A program made the position numbers and the translations under genes. The notes under the pieces are model-generated. The model was not told where the DNA came from and ran no database searches. It worked only from the letters and a program-made list of their open reading frames with translations. From Bacteroidota bacterium (GTDB lineage Bacteria > Bacteroidota > Bacteroidia > Chitinophagales > JADIYW01): a stretch of 64,000 nt of DNA. Location: positions 48,681 through 112,680 of the forward strand of contig JADIYW010000012.1 of the NCBI GenBank assembly GCA_016705125.1. The letters run 5' to 3'. Shown here one piece after another: positions 1-8,247 of this stretch; positions within the stretch are counted from its first letter, which is position 1; every line of letters begins with the position of its first letter.

Positions 1-775
1 AATGATTTTCAGCATACCTTTTTAAATCCATGCATAGAGTTTATTACTAAAAATGGTGGTCTCATAAAAATGAATACAGCCGTAGAAAGCATAGAAAAAA
101 AGGAAGATGGATTTTTGGTTAATGGGCAAATGTTTGATTATGTAGTTTGGTGTATCGATGTAAAACATAGTCAACCCTTGATTCAAATTCCACTACTTTA
201 AAAATTATGGTACATTTTATACGCAAATGACAAGTCTAAAATGTTCGGATAGATATGCTGTTTACCGAATTTGGACAGATAAATTTGAAACACAGAAAGT
301 ACCCTTTTTTGTATTTACCGATCGGTTGAAATGTTTGGATAGCATTACCTTTTACCACAATATGGAGATAGAATCCGGCGATTGGAGTAAAAAAAATAAT
401 GGAGGCATTTTTGAGTTGCATTGTTATGCATTACCCGACGATTTGAAAGAGGATACAGATATAAAAATTCATTTATTAAAAGAAATGATTCACTTTTTTC
501 CAGAATTAGAAGGATTTAATATCAAACATGAATTTTTCCAACATCGTCACGATTTTCCCGCTTTCCATGTAGGTTTACATAAAGATAGACCAACCGTAAA
601 AACAGAAGTACCTGGATTATTTTTGGCAGGCGATTGGGTGAAAATGGACAATTCGACTATGTTAATGGAAGCCGCCTATACATCAGGCGCACTTGCGGCA
701 AATGAAATATTTAAATTGGAACAATTAAGAGAAAATCAGTTGGAAAGTGTAGCGATGAAAGGGATTTTTGGATAA
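1..775 (+). CDS. FAD-dependent oxidoreductase, C-terminal part (frame-broken, 5' truncated)
   Basis: The gene enters from the left edge. Frame 1 runs from base 1 to a stop at 199-201 and the same protein continues in frame 2 (reading through 194-226 without a stop), so one frame break lies near 190-198. The N-terminal piece has the look of the middle of an amine-oxidase/phytoene-desaturase type FAD protein. The C-terminal piece ends with the FAD-contacting segment PGLFLAGDWVKMDNSTMLME followed by AA-TSG-LAANEI, typical of carotenoid desaturase/isorenieratene synthase-like oxidoreductases. The substrate cannot be told from this fragment. The stop is 15 bases from the convergent chromate transporter gene. 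The break resembles the single-base breaks elsewhere in the window and may be a consensus error. Confidence 0.7.
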
Positions 776-789
776 AAGGTATATAAATT

Positions 790-2094
790 TTACAACAACC
801 AATAATTCACCAAACCAAAAATTAAACTAATTCCGAGCCATACAATCAGATTTGCCTTATATTTATGCAAAGCAAAAAATGAAATAATTACCCAAGCCGC
901 TGCTGCCCAATCAAATGAATTAAATTGTTTTGTAGGTAGTAAAACAGAAAAAGCTAAATATAAAACCAAATTAAACAATACTCCAACTACAGCAGCACTT
1001 ACAAAACCTAAAACAGCTTTTACTTGATTATTCTCTTTTGTTTTTTCAATTATAGGCGCACCGACCAAAATAAATATGAAACTTGGCAAAAAGGTATAAA
1101 AAACGGTAAGCAATAAACCAATTGTGCCTAACAAAATGGAAAATCCGAAATGATTATATGCACCCTGAAAACCAACAAATGCCAAAACCATAATTAATGG
1201 ACCAGGGGTGGTTTCGCCCAATGCCAATCCATCCATCATCTGATGACTAGTGAGCCAATGGAATTTTTCAACACTCTCTTGCGCCACATAAGGCAATACC
1301 GCATAGGCCCCACCAAAAGTAACAAATGCAGCTTTTGAGAAAAATAAACATAGCGTTTTCCAAAATGCAAAATCAGTTGAAAATTGATAAATTATTCCCA
1401 AAGGTATAATCCAAAATATTATTCCAATTGCTACAAACATAAATAATTTCTTATAGCTCACTTCAGATTTTACATCATTTGAATTGCTATTTAGGTAAAA
1501 ATTACTTTCGTCTTTTGCTTTTTTATCATCATTTTTATTTTCTTTATTTAATGTTTTAGGCAAAAATTTAGTAATCAAAAAACCAATAATTAGCGTGGAT
1601 AAAACAATCAATGGAAAAGGAATATGAAGAAAATAAATGGCTATAAAGGCAATAATTGCAATCCCATAATGGAATGCACTAATTAAAGATTTTTTGCCAA
1701 TTTTAAACAAAGCAACAATAATGATTGCAATAATTGCAGGTTTCAAACCAGCCATCATCGCCATTACCCAAGGCAATGTTCCAAATGTAACGTAAATGAT
1801 GCTTAAGCCAAGCAAAATAAATACAGAAGGTAAAATAAATAACATACCTGCCACTACTCCGCCAATAGTGCCATGCAAAAGCCACCCAATATAGGTTGCA
1901 AGTTGTTGCGCTTCGGGTCCAGGCAAAATCATGCAATAATTGAGCGCATGCATAAATCGCGATTCGCTTATCCATTTGCGCTCTGTTACCAAAAAATCAT
2001 GCATGATGGCAATCTGACCTGCTGGACCTCCAAAACTAATACAGCCCAATTTAAACCAAAATCGCAAAGCTTCCTTAAAGCTTGGTTTCGTCAT
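790..2094 (-). CDS. chrA: chromate transporter ChrA (two-domain CHR family)
   Basis: The 434-residue integral membrane protein matches the long, two-domain CHR type in length. The first CHR domain opens with FKLGCISFGGPAGQIAIMHD and the second repeats the signature as FVTFGGAYAVLPYVAQE, followed by the conserved TPGPLIMVLAFVGFQGAY. A hydrophilic Lys/Asp/Asn-rich loop at about residues 175-210 separates the halves. In the family the protein is a proton-linked chromate/sulfate carrier giving chromate efflux, but many Bacteroidota homologues have not been tested. The start ATG is well placed, and a TAACTTTAG sequence on the minus strand just upstream resembles the local promoter -7 element. It is monocistronic. 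Confidence 0.9.
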   Translation of the reverse strand: MTKPSFKEALRFWFKLGCISFGGPAGQIAIMHDFLVTERKWISESRFMHALNYCMILPGPEAQQLATYIGWLLHGTIGGVVAGMLFILPSVFILLGLSIIYVTFGTLPWVMAMMAGLKPAIIAIIIVALFKIGKKSLISAFHYGIAIIAFIAIYFLHIPFPLIVLSTLIIGFLITKFLPKTLNKENKNDDKKAKDESNFYLNSNSNDVKSEVSYKKLFMFVAIGIIFWIIPLGIIYQFSTDFAFWKTLCLFFSKAAFVTFGGAYAVLPYVAQESVEKFHWLTSHQMMDGLALGETTPGPLIMVLAFVGFQGAYNHFGFSILLGTIGLLLTVFYTFLPSFIFILVGAPIIEKTKENNQVKAVLGFVSAAVVGVLFNLVLYLAFSVLLPTKQFNSFDWAAAAWVIISFFALHKYKANLIVWLGISLIFGLVNYWLL

Positions 2095-2197
2095 TTTTTT
2101 TTGCCTAAAGTTAACATTATTTCAATTCTGTTGTTTTAAACTATAGGATTCCCTCAATTCTTTTATTTTTTATATTTTTATGCCACAAAAGACAACT

Positions 2198-3342
2198 ATG
2201 GAATTTGAATTGACCGAAGAGCAGTTGATGATTAAAACGTCAGCCAGTGATTTTGCACAAAATGTACTAAAGCAAGGCGTAATTGAGCGCGATAGAGACA
2301 TGATTCACCCGACAGCCGAGGTGGCTCAAATGGGTGAAATGGGATTTATGGGAATGATGGTGGATACAAAATATGGCGGTGGCGGTATGGACACCGTTTC
2401 TTACGTAATTGCAATGGAAGAAATCGCCAAAATTGACGCAGCTACCTCTACTATCATGTCGGTAAATAATTCATTATATTGTTGGGGGCTCGAGAAATTT
2501 GGTACCGAAGAACAGAAACAGAAGTATTTAACACCTGTTGCCAGCGGAAAAGTAAGCGGTGCATTTTGTCTTTCCGAACCCGAAGCTGGTTCCGATGCCA
2601 CCTCGCAACAAACCATTGCCGAAGATATGGGCGACTATTATTTGCTAAATGGAACAAAAAATTGGATAACCAATGGTGGAAAAGCGCAGTATTATTTGGT
2701 TATTGCACAAACCCATGTCGAAAAGGGACATAAAGGAATTAATGTATTAATTGTTGAAAAAGGAATGCCTGGTTTTGAGATAGGCGCTAAAGAAGACAAA
2801 TTAGGGATTAGAGCATCCGACACACATAGCTTACTTTTTACCGATGTAAAAGTGCCAAAAGAAAATAGGATAGGAGAAGACGGATTTGGATTTAAATTTG
2901 CGATGAAAACCCTCGATGGTGGTCGAATTGGAATTGGTGCACAGGCATTAGGTATTGCCCAAGGGGCATATGAGTTGGCTTTGGCTTATTCTCAAGTTCG
3001 TAAGGCATTTGGCACTGAAATATCGAGCCACCAAGCCATACAGTTTAAATTGGCCGATATGGCCACCAATATAAGTGCCGCAAGATTGCTTTTGTATAAG
3101 GCTGCTTGGCTCAAAGACCAAGGTTTGGATTACGGACAAGCGGCTGCAATGGGCAAATTATTTGCATCCGAAGTGGCCATGAAAACCACCATTGAAGCCG
3201 TACAAATACATGGTGGTTATGGTTATGTAAAGAATACCATGTAGAACGTATGATGCGAGATGCCAAAATAACGCAGATTTATGAGGGCACATCTGAAATA
3301 CACCGAATGGTCATTTCAAGAGGTTTGATGAATAGGAAATAA
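2198..3342 (+). CDS. acyl-CoA dehydrogenase (single frame break near the C-terminus)
   Basis: This flavoprotein oxidises acyl-CoA to trans-2-enoyl-CoA in fatty acid or branched-chain amino acid breakdown. The sequence shows the family order: N-terminal helical domain, FCLSEPEAGSDA and NWITNGG flavin/substrate segments, then RxxFG and IHGGYGY. I chose the ATG at 2198 because the family begins MEF-LTEEQLM; an in-frame ATG at 2180 adds six residues. The frame as given stops at 3242-3244, but adding one A to the A-run at 3229-3231 restores K-E-Y-H-V-E-R-M-M-R and the usual ending to the stop at 3340-3342. This includes the Glu-Arg region of the catalytic base. It is best treated as one intact gene with a one-base deletion. 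Confidence 0.9.
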
Positions 3343-3469
3343 TAAAGTAATGGAATAATTTAGGATTTGGAAATTTTGTAATGAAATAACAAATAACCCT
3401 ATGTCCAGTTATTAATTTCCAAATCTTTAAATTTTCAAATCTCATCTTCAATAATTTTCCATATACTTT

Positions 3470-3582
3470 GGGCGTGTCCACTCCTTTGATCGTGGTCAGG
3501 CTTCCGAATGGTCGGAACGCTGCAAGTCCTCGTGGCTCCCTGCGGTCGCCACTTCGGGCTTTTTCGCTCTATCCTTCACGCA
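3470..3582 (+). repeat. dispersed GC-rich intergenic repeat, copy 1
   Basis: A 110-bp island much richer in G and C than its surroundings begins GGGCGTGTCC and ends ATCCTTCACGC. Its arms GCGTG (3472-3476) and CACGC (3577-3581) are exact complements. It contains a second inverted pair GTGGC/GCCAC and the block CGGGCTTTTTCGCTCTATCC. Related copies lie at 17209-17298 (same strand) and 26444-26537 (opposite strand). It lies in the gap between the converging acyl-CoA dehydrogenase and thioredoxin genes, with no coding potential seen. Confidence 0.8.
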
Positions 3583-3607
3583 GAAGAGAAAGAACATTTG
3601 CCTAAAA

Positions 3608-3640
3608 TAAAAAAAGCCTTCCTATTTGGAAGACTTTTTT
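3608..3640. terminator. bidirectional rho-independent terminator
   Basis: CTTCC (3618-3622) and GGAAG (3628-3632) form a hairpin with a five-base loop, flanked by an A-run on the left and a T-run on the right. The symmetrical layout can serve both the acyl-CoA dehydrogenase gene and the converging thioredoxin gene. Confidence 0.75.
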
Positions 3641-3674
3641 ATTTTTTACTTGAAAAGTAATATTGTAAATTATC

Positions 3675-4133
3675 TTATTTCTTTAGAATAGTATTTGCAC
3701 TTCCTATCCAAGCCTCAGGACCACCAGCAACATATCCAGTACTGCCTAATTTTTCCAAATTAATTTTACCTTCTTTAACGGTTGAATTTACAAACCAGCA
3801 AGTAGGATAACCTCTAACTTCAAACATTTGTTGTAATTGTTGGTTTTGTGCGGTAATTGAAGCCTCTAAAGTTTTGGTTCTTGGAAAATCTAATTCTACC
3901 AAAATGACATTTTTGTTTGCCCAAGTTTTAAATTCGTCCATAAAGAAAACCTCTTTTTGAAGTCTTTTGCACCAGCCGCACCAATCACTACCAGTAAAAA
4001 ATAACATAATAGATTTATTCTCTTTTTGAGCTAATTCTGTAGCTTTCATTAAGTCTGTATGCCAAACTAATTCCTCTGCTTTGCTTGTAATAGCCAAAAA
4101 GGCAACCAATAGTAAAGTAAATATCTTTTTCAT
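3675..4133 (-). CDS. secreted thioredoxin-family protein with CGWC active site
   Basis: The 152-residue protein starts with a signal peptide (about residues 1-19, MKKIFTLLLVAFLAITSKAE) and has a thioredoxin fold with the redox motif WCGWC at residues 51-55 inside SDWCGWCKRLQKEVF. The later YPTCWFV carries the cis-Pro type strand (G-Y-P-T). It therefore probably acts in the periplasm as a thiol-disulfide reductase; the same fold is also used in DUF255/thioredoxin-like proteins. The gene is monocistronic, with a strong promoter upstream and a shared terminator downstream. Confidence 0.88.
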   Translation of the reverse strand: MKKIFTLLLVAFLAITSKAEELVWHTDLMKATELAQKENKSIMLFFTGSDWCGWCKRLQKEVFFMDEFKTWANKNVILVELDFPRTKTLEASITAQNQQLQQMFEVRGYPTCWFVNSTVKEGKINLEKLGSTGYVAGGPEAWIGSANTILKK

Positions 4134-4195
4134 TTTTTTCTTTTTTATAGATTTATTATTTGGTAAACAAGAATGATGCCATTTTTTTTATCATA

Positions 4196-4227
4196 CAAAT
4201 ATAATAGCTTTTTAGAAGTTAACCAAA
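4196..4227 (-). promoter_or_regulatory. Bacteroidota-type promoter of the thioredoxin gene
   Basis: Read on the minus strand, TTTG (4224-4227) is followed after 20 bases by TATATTTG (4196-4203), matching the Bacteroidota -33/-7 pattern TTTG...TAnnTTTG. It lies about 60 bases upstream of the start codon at 4133. Confidence 0.75.
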
Positions 4228-4507
4228 TGCATGTAAAATGTTTAATAGTATAAATTAGAAAATAAATAAAATCAGATAACTGGCTCATAAAATTAATATT
4301 TATAACTAATACCAAATATAACTACAAAATAGTCCATTCTGCTCGTTCTTTTTCACCAATAAATCTTCAAAAAATAGTTCCGTATCTAATTGATATGCAA
4401 CAATTTTTTTTATCTTCTTGGCAAAAAATTAAGTCGCATTTATGGACCATTTTATAATTATGTTTGGTATAAGACAAGGCATAACTTGTTGCAAAATTCC
4501 AATCACC
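4204..4507. other. gene-free stretch
   Basis: Apart from the thioredoxin promoter at its left edge, no convincing gene is seen. On the minus strand one 38-codon open stretch (about 4300-4420) ends in -SYIWY, but it has no start codon, ribosome site or recognisable motif, so I do not call it. It could be the worn end of an outer-membrane protein gene. Confidence 0.5.
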
Positions 4508-4993
4508 TTAATCTAAATTCAAGCTTTCTCTAATTTTTTGGATATGTTCTAATTCTATTACATCAATTTTATCTTTAGGTCTATTGGTTATTTTTTTATT
4601 TTGTATCAAATGGTTAAGGTGTAAAAAGGGAATGGGAATTTGTTCTATTTCTGCTTCCGAAGCCATTTGAAAGCAATCCTCAAATGTGTAATTTTCTAAT
4701 CCTTTCATTTCTATAATGATATCCAAAAATAAATCGCTACCGATACAAAAGTTTGTCCATCCTGGAATCAAGTCTATTTTTTCCCAATCAATATCTGTAT
4801 AAGAAAATTGTTCCAAAACTTTACCTAATGCTTTTCTGTTTTGAATTGTATTTTCAATCCAAATATCCACATCGTTTGTTGTTCTATGGAAGCCATGCAA
4901 ATTCACTGCAAAGCCGCCAATCATAATGTATTTTACTTTATTGTCATGCAATAGTTTCCAAAAGCGCAATAAATCATCGTCTAAAACATCCAT
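4508..4993 (-). CDS. nucleotidyltransferase-fold protein (DUF6036-like)
   Basis: The 161-residue protein has the nucleotidyltransferase signature: GG at residues 26-27 (MIGGFAVNLHGFHR), then the metal-binding pair DVD at residues 41-43 (TTNDVDIWIEN) and a third acidic residue in DLFLDIIIEM. Such small transferases often belong to toxin-antitoxin or abortive-infection modules, but the family assignment does not prove that here. A 57-codon gene ends three bases upstream of its start, so the two are almost certainly co-transcribed. No HepT-like partner is recognisable. The nucleotide substrate and target are unknown. Confidence 0.8.
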   Translation of the reverse strand: MDVLDDDLLRFWKLLHDNKVKYIMIGGFAVNLHGFHRTTNDVDIWIENTIQNRKALGKVLEQFSYTDIDWEKIDLIPGWTNFCIGSDLFLDIIIEMKGLENYTFEDCFQMASEAEIEQIPIPFLHLNHLIQNKKITNRPKDKIDVIELEHIQKIRESLNLD

Positions 4994-4996
4994 GCC

Positions 4997-5170
4997 TTAT
5001 TTTTTTGTAGGGGATGTTTTGTGATTTATATTTGCCTTTTTTAGCATAATGCCAATTTTCATTAATCTAGTAGTAGATAAAAAACGTTCCTTATCTGTTT
5101 TTAATATATTTTGTTTTAATCTTTCTAAATGGTTTTCTAATTGAATTTTATCTATATTTTGATCTTGCAT
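4997..5170 (-). CDS. 57-residue hypothetical protein, partner of the nucleotidyltransferase
   Basis: This short frame starts at an ATG (5168-5170, minus strand) with MQDQNIDKIQLENHLERLKQ and ends in a Lys-rich tail (KTSPTKK) at a TAA, three bases before the nucleotidyltransferase ATG. The first half is strongly helical with heptad-like Leu/Ile spacing, suggesting a coiled coil. The tight spacing argues for a real gene. It could be an antitoxin or regulatory subunit, by analogy with two-gene nucleotidyltransferase modules, but no family is recognised. Confidence 0.55.
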   Translation of the reverse strand: MQDQNIDKIQLENHLERLKQNILKTDKERFLSTTRLMKIGIMLKKANINHKTSPTKK

Positions 5171-5264
5171 TTACCAATTTTTTAAAAATATAAAGTTACT
5201 TTTTTTTAATAAGAAATGAGTGAAAAAATTTGTAATTGGAACAAATTAAACTACAAAAATAGCA

Positions 5265-5966
5265 TCATATTTCAGCAATTGCCAATGTGGCAAAACTTAT
5301 GGTAATTCCAGGGATTTGTTGTAATGCTATAGCGCAGGCTTCAATAGTGGCTCCAGTGGTCATTACATCATCCACCAATAGGATATGTTTATTCGATATT
5401 TTTATCTTTTTATTCAATTCAAATTCGGTAGCCACATTTTCCCATCTATCGCTTCGGTTCTTTTTAGTTTGCGATTCAGACAATGATTTTCTAACTAATA
5501 GATCGGTTCGATACTCAATATGACTCACTTTTGAAATGCCTTTACACAATAAGTCCGATTGATTATAGCCTCTTTTTTGTTCCTTTAAAGGGTGAATAGG
5601 CACAGGTACGATTAAATCTGGGAAAGTAGTAAATGGTGTATTTTCTAGCCGAAGTCCCATCTTTTCGCCCATAAATTCTACCAAATCAGGGTTGCCACCA
5701 TATTTAATTTGGTGTAATAGGTTTTGTATTATTGATTGTTTTGAAAAATGAAAGACAGAAGTTCCATATTGGAAAGGAAATCTGCCCCACATCCTTTGAA
5801 TAGCGGGATTGTTTTCTTGTTTTTCGAAATGAGTATATGGCAAATCGATTAAGCAATTCAAACAAAAATGCGTTTCATTTTTTGATAAAGGTTCAGCACA
5901 AGTACAGCAAATCCTTGGAAAAAAAAGGTATTGCATTCCTTGGAAGAGCGATTGAATGGGCTTCAT
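5265..5966 (-). CDS. comF: ComF family protein (zinc finger plus phosphoribosyltransferase)
   Basis: The 233-residue protein has an N-terminal zinc-ribbon with Cys20, 21, 23, 35 and 38, and a C-terminal phosphoribosyltransferase domain with the PRPP-binding loop ILLVDDVMTTGAT. The family also shows PVPIHPLKEQKRGYNQSDLL, which is present. ComF/GntX proteins are linked to DNA uptake in naturally competent bacteria, where ComF acts with the helicase and PriA; in Bacteroidota the role is inferred. It stands alone, with no other competence genes adjacent. Confidence 0.92.
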   Translation of the reverse strand: MKPIQSLFQGMQYLFFPRICCTCAEPLSKNETHFCLNCLIDLPYTHFEKQENNPAIQRMWGRFPFQYGTSVFHFSKQSIIQNLLHQIKYGGNPDLVEFMGEKMGLRLENTPFTTFPDLIVPVPIHPLKEQKRGYNQSDLLCKGISKVSHIEYRTDLLVRKSLSESQTKKNRSDRWENVATEFELNKKIKISNKHILLVDDVMTTGATIEACAIALQQIPGITISFATLAIAEI

Positions 5967-6095
5967 CGGCTTAAAATTGTAGAAAATTGTACGTGTTTTG
6001 TATAAATCAACATATATTTAAAAATTAAATTTACTACTCAAAACTCAGATTACCAAATTGACAATTACTATTACAAATTTTATTTGGGCAGATCT

Positions 6096-6491
6096 TTAAA
6101 TTGTCCAATCTTCAATTTTTATGTTTTTCAACCTTCCTAGATGTTTAACATTATTTGTTACCATAATCATTTTTTCAGAAATTGAGGTTGCACCTATTAA
6201 TAAATCAAAATCATCGATAATTATTCCTGATTTTCGAAGTCTTGATTTTTCTTTAGCATAATAATCTAAACAACTGTATATAGGTATAATTTCAAATTTG
6301 CTAATTAATTCGTTAACTATTAATCTTGTTTTACTTGGATTTTCTGAATGTTCTGAACCATATTTTAATTCAGCCACAGTAATTTCTGAAATAAAACAGT
6401 TCCCTATTCCAATTTTTTTAAATTTATTTTGTAAGTCAAATTTTCCTTTTAAATAGAAAATACAAATGTTTGTATCCAAAAGATATTTCAT
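6096..6491 (-). CDS. vapC: VapC-like PIN-domain ribonuclease toxin
   Basis: The 131-residue PIN domain starts KYLLDTNICIFYLKG. The expected acidic residues are present: Asp6, Glu41 (TVAELKYGS) and Asp96 (IDDFDLLIGA), followed by VTNNVKHL, where Asn stands at the usual fourth position. Family members cleave RNA and are held inactive by a co-expressed antitoxin. Its start overlaps the last base of the upstream gene, typical of a toxin-antitoxin operon. The RNA target is unknown. Confidence 0.9.
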   Translation of the reverse strand: MKYLLDTNICIFYLKGKFDLQNKFKKIGIGNCFISEITVAELKYGSEHSENPSKTRLIVNELISKFEIIPIYSCLDYYAKEKSRLRKSGIIIDDFDLLIGATSISEKMIMVTNNVKHLGRLKNIKIEDWTI

Positions 6492-6730
6492 TAAAATGAT
6501 TCTATTTCTCGGTTAGAAACTCTTGACTTTCTAATATCATTTATTATTTCTTCAGCTGTTTCTTTAGATTTCCACGCACCAAATAACGAATCAAATGATT
6601 TTGATTTATTATTTCTATTTTTTAGAATAGAACTTGACAAATGTGCAATTAGCTCCAATTTACTATTATCATTCAAATTTGATAATAAATCAAAATAAGC
6701 ACTTGCATTGCTATTTTCTTTTAATTGCAT
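6491..6730 (-). CDS. antitoxin partner of VapC
   Basis: This 79-residue protein precedes the toxin with a one-base stop/start overlap. The C-terminal half, FDSLFGAWKSKETAEEIIND-IRKSR, matches the toxin-binding tail (FGAWK...AEEII..IR.SR) seen in antitoxins paired with PIN toxins in Bacteroidota. The helical N-terminus probably dimerises or binds DNA. In such pairs the antitoxin usually represses its own promoter. A clear TAnnTTTG element was not picked out upstream. Confidence 0.82.
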   Translation of the reverse strand: MQLKENSNASAYFDLLSNLNDNSKLELIAHLSSSILKNRNNKSKSFDSLFGAWKSKETAEEIINDIRKSRVSNREIESF

Positions 6731-6863
6731 ATAGATTATTTTAGTATATCAAAATTAGTAAAAAAATAGAATTAGTAAGCTACAATTGAGGTATAATTTG
6801 CACCATCTTATATTATCTAAACTAGATTTGTACGATTAATAAAAAAAGAATTCATTTTATTAA

Positions 6864-8237
6864 CTAATTTAATACATTTTCCATAAATAGCTTTGAAAAA
6901 ATTTCTTCCACTTTTTTTACCAATTCCACTTTTATATTATTTGTATAAGTCGTTTTCTGGTTGTATTTCGAAATAAAAATTCTTTTATAGCCTAGTTTTT
7001 CAGCTTCTAAAATCCGTTGGTCTATTTTGTTTACTGCTCTTATTTCACCCGAAAGGCCTACTTCACCCGAAAAACAAACATCATCACCAATAGGTAAGTC
7101 CTGAAAAGAAGATAATAAGGCAGCCACTACGGCCAAATCTACCGCTGGGTCTTCTACTTTTATGCCGCCTGCAATATTTAAAAAAACGTCCTTTGTAGAA
7201 AAGGTAAATCCACAGCGTTTGTCTAAAACGGCCAATATCATACTTAACCGCTTGCCATCAAATCCATTACTCGACCGCTGAGGTGTGCCAAATACAGAAG
7301 CCGACACCAATGCCTGTACTTCAATTAATAATGCTCTTTGTCCTTCCATTGTTGCAGCAATTGCCACACCCGAAACAGGTTCGTCCCGACTTGTAATTAG
7401 AATTTCACTCGGGTTGGAAACCGGCCTAAGGCCTTCGCCACGCATTTCGTAGATGCCCAATTCGGCACCTGATCCAAAGCGGTTTTTAAGGGTTCGCAAA
7501 ATGCGATAATTATAATTTCGATCGCCTTCAAATTGTAAAACAGTATCTACTATATGTTCCAATATTTTAGGTCCAGCGATATAGCCTTCTTTAGTTATGT
7601 GACCGATTAAAAAAGTAGGGACGTTTTTCTTTTTGGCATATTGCTGCAAAATATTGGCAGTCTCTCGTATTTGAGAAACACTGCCCATTACCGATTCCGC
7701 CCGAGCCGTTTGTACCGTTTGGATGGAGTCGATGATTAAAATATCTGGTTTTATTTGGTCGGCCTGTTGTAAAATCGTTTCAACATTGGTTTCGGTAAAT
7801 ACATAAACTAAGTTATTTTCTCCGCCAATGCGTTGAGCCCTCATTTTTATTTGTTGCTCGCTTTCTTCTCCTGAAATATAGAGTATTTTTTTGCCTAGTG
7901 TTTGCATGGCAATTTGAATCAAAAGGGTTGACTTCCCTATGCCTGGGTCGCCTCCAATTAGCACCATACTACCTGGAACTATACCACCGCCTAATACTCG
8001 ATTGAATTCGGAGTCATTGGTTTCTATCCTTTTTAAGTGAATATTTTCAACGTCTTCCAAAAGAATTGGTTTTGCCTTATCGATACTTATAATATGGGTT
8101 ATCGAGTTGCTGGGTTCCTTGGTGATTATTTCTTCAACAAAAGAATTCCATTCTCCACAAGTATTGCATTTTCCCATCCATTTGGGAGAATTTGTACCAC
8201 ATGATTGGCAAACGAATAATGATTTCTGTTTAGACAA
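6864..8237 (-). CDS. radA: DNA repair protein RadA (Sms)
   Basis: The 457-residue protein has full family architecture: a four-Cys zinc finger (Cys10, 13, 24, 27), Walker A GGDPGIGKST at 95-104, the RadA-specific KNRFG at 251-255, and the Lon-like C-terminal domain. RadA is a DnaB-type helicase that drives branch migration during recombination. I accept the TTG start at 8237 because the next ATG (residue 21) lies inside the zinc finger and would destroy it. Only ten bases separate it from the upstream TPR gene, so the two are probably co-transcribed. Confidence 0.95.
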   Translation of the reverse strand: MSKQKSLFVCQSCGTNSPKWMGKCNTCGEWNSFVEEIITKEPSNSITHIISIDKAKPILLEDVENIHLKRIETNDSEFNRVLGGGIVPGSMVLIGGDPGIGKSTLLIQIAMQTLGKKILYISGEESEQQIKMRAQRIGGENNLVYVFTETNVETILQQADQIKPDILIIDSIQTVQTARAESVMGSVSQIRETANILQQYAKKKNVPTFLIGHITKEGYIAGPKILEHIVDTVLQFEGDRNYNYRILRTLKNRFGSGAELGIYEMRGEGLRPVSNPSEILITSRDEPVSGVAIAATMEGQRALLIEVQALVSASVFGTPQRSSNGFDGKRLSMILAVLDKRCGFTFSTKDVFLNIAGGIKVEDPAVDLAVVAALLSSFQDLPIGDDVCFSGEVGLSGEIRAVNKIDQRILEAEKLGYKRIFISKYNQKTTYTNNIKVELVKKVEEIFSKLFMENVLN

Positions 8238-8247
8238 AAGGGACGAA

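Noticed and set aside
4300..4420. Minus-strand 38-codon stretch ending in -SYIWY
   Set aside because: No start codon, ribosome site or recognised motif; could be a gene remnant but cannot be supported.
4508..6730. Defence island formed by the nucleotidyltransferase pair, ComF and VapBC
   Set aside because: Only two toxin-antitoxin-like pairs separated by a housekeeping comF gene; no nuclease, methylase or other defence genes nearby.
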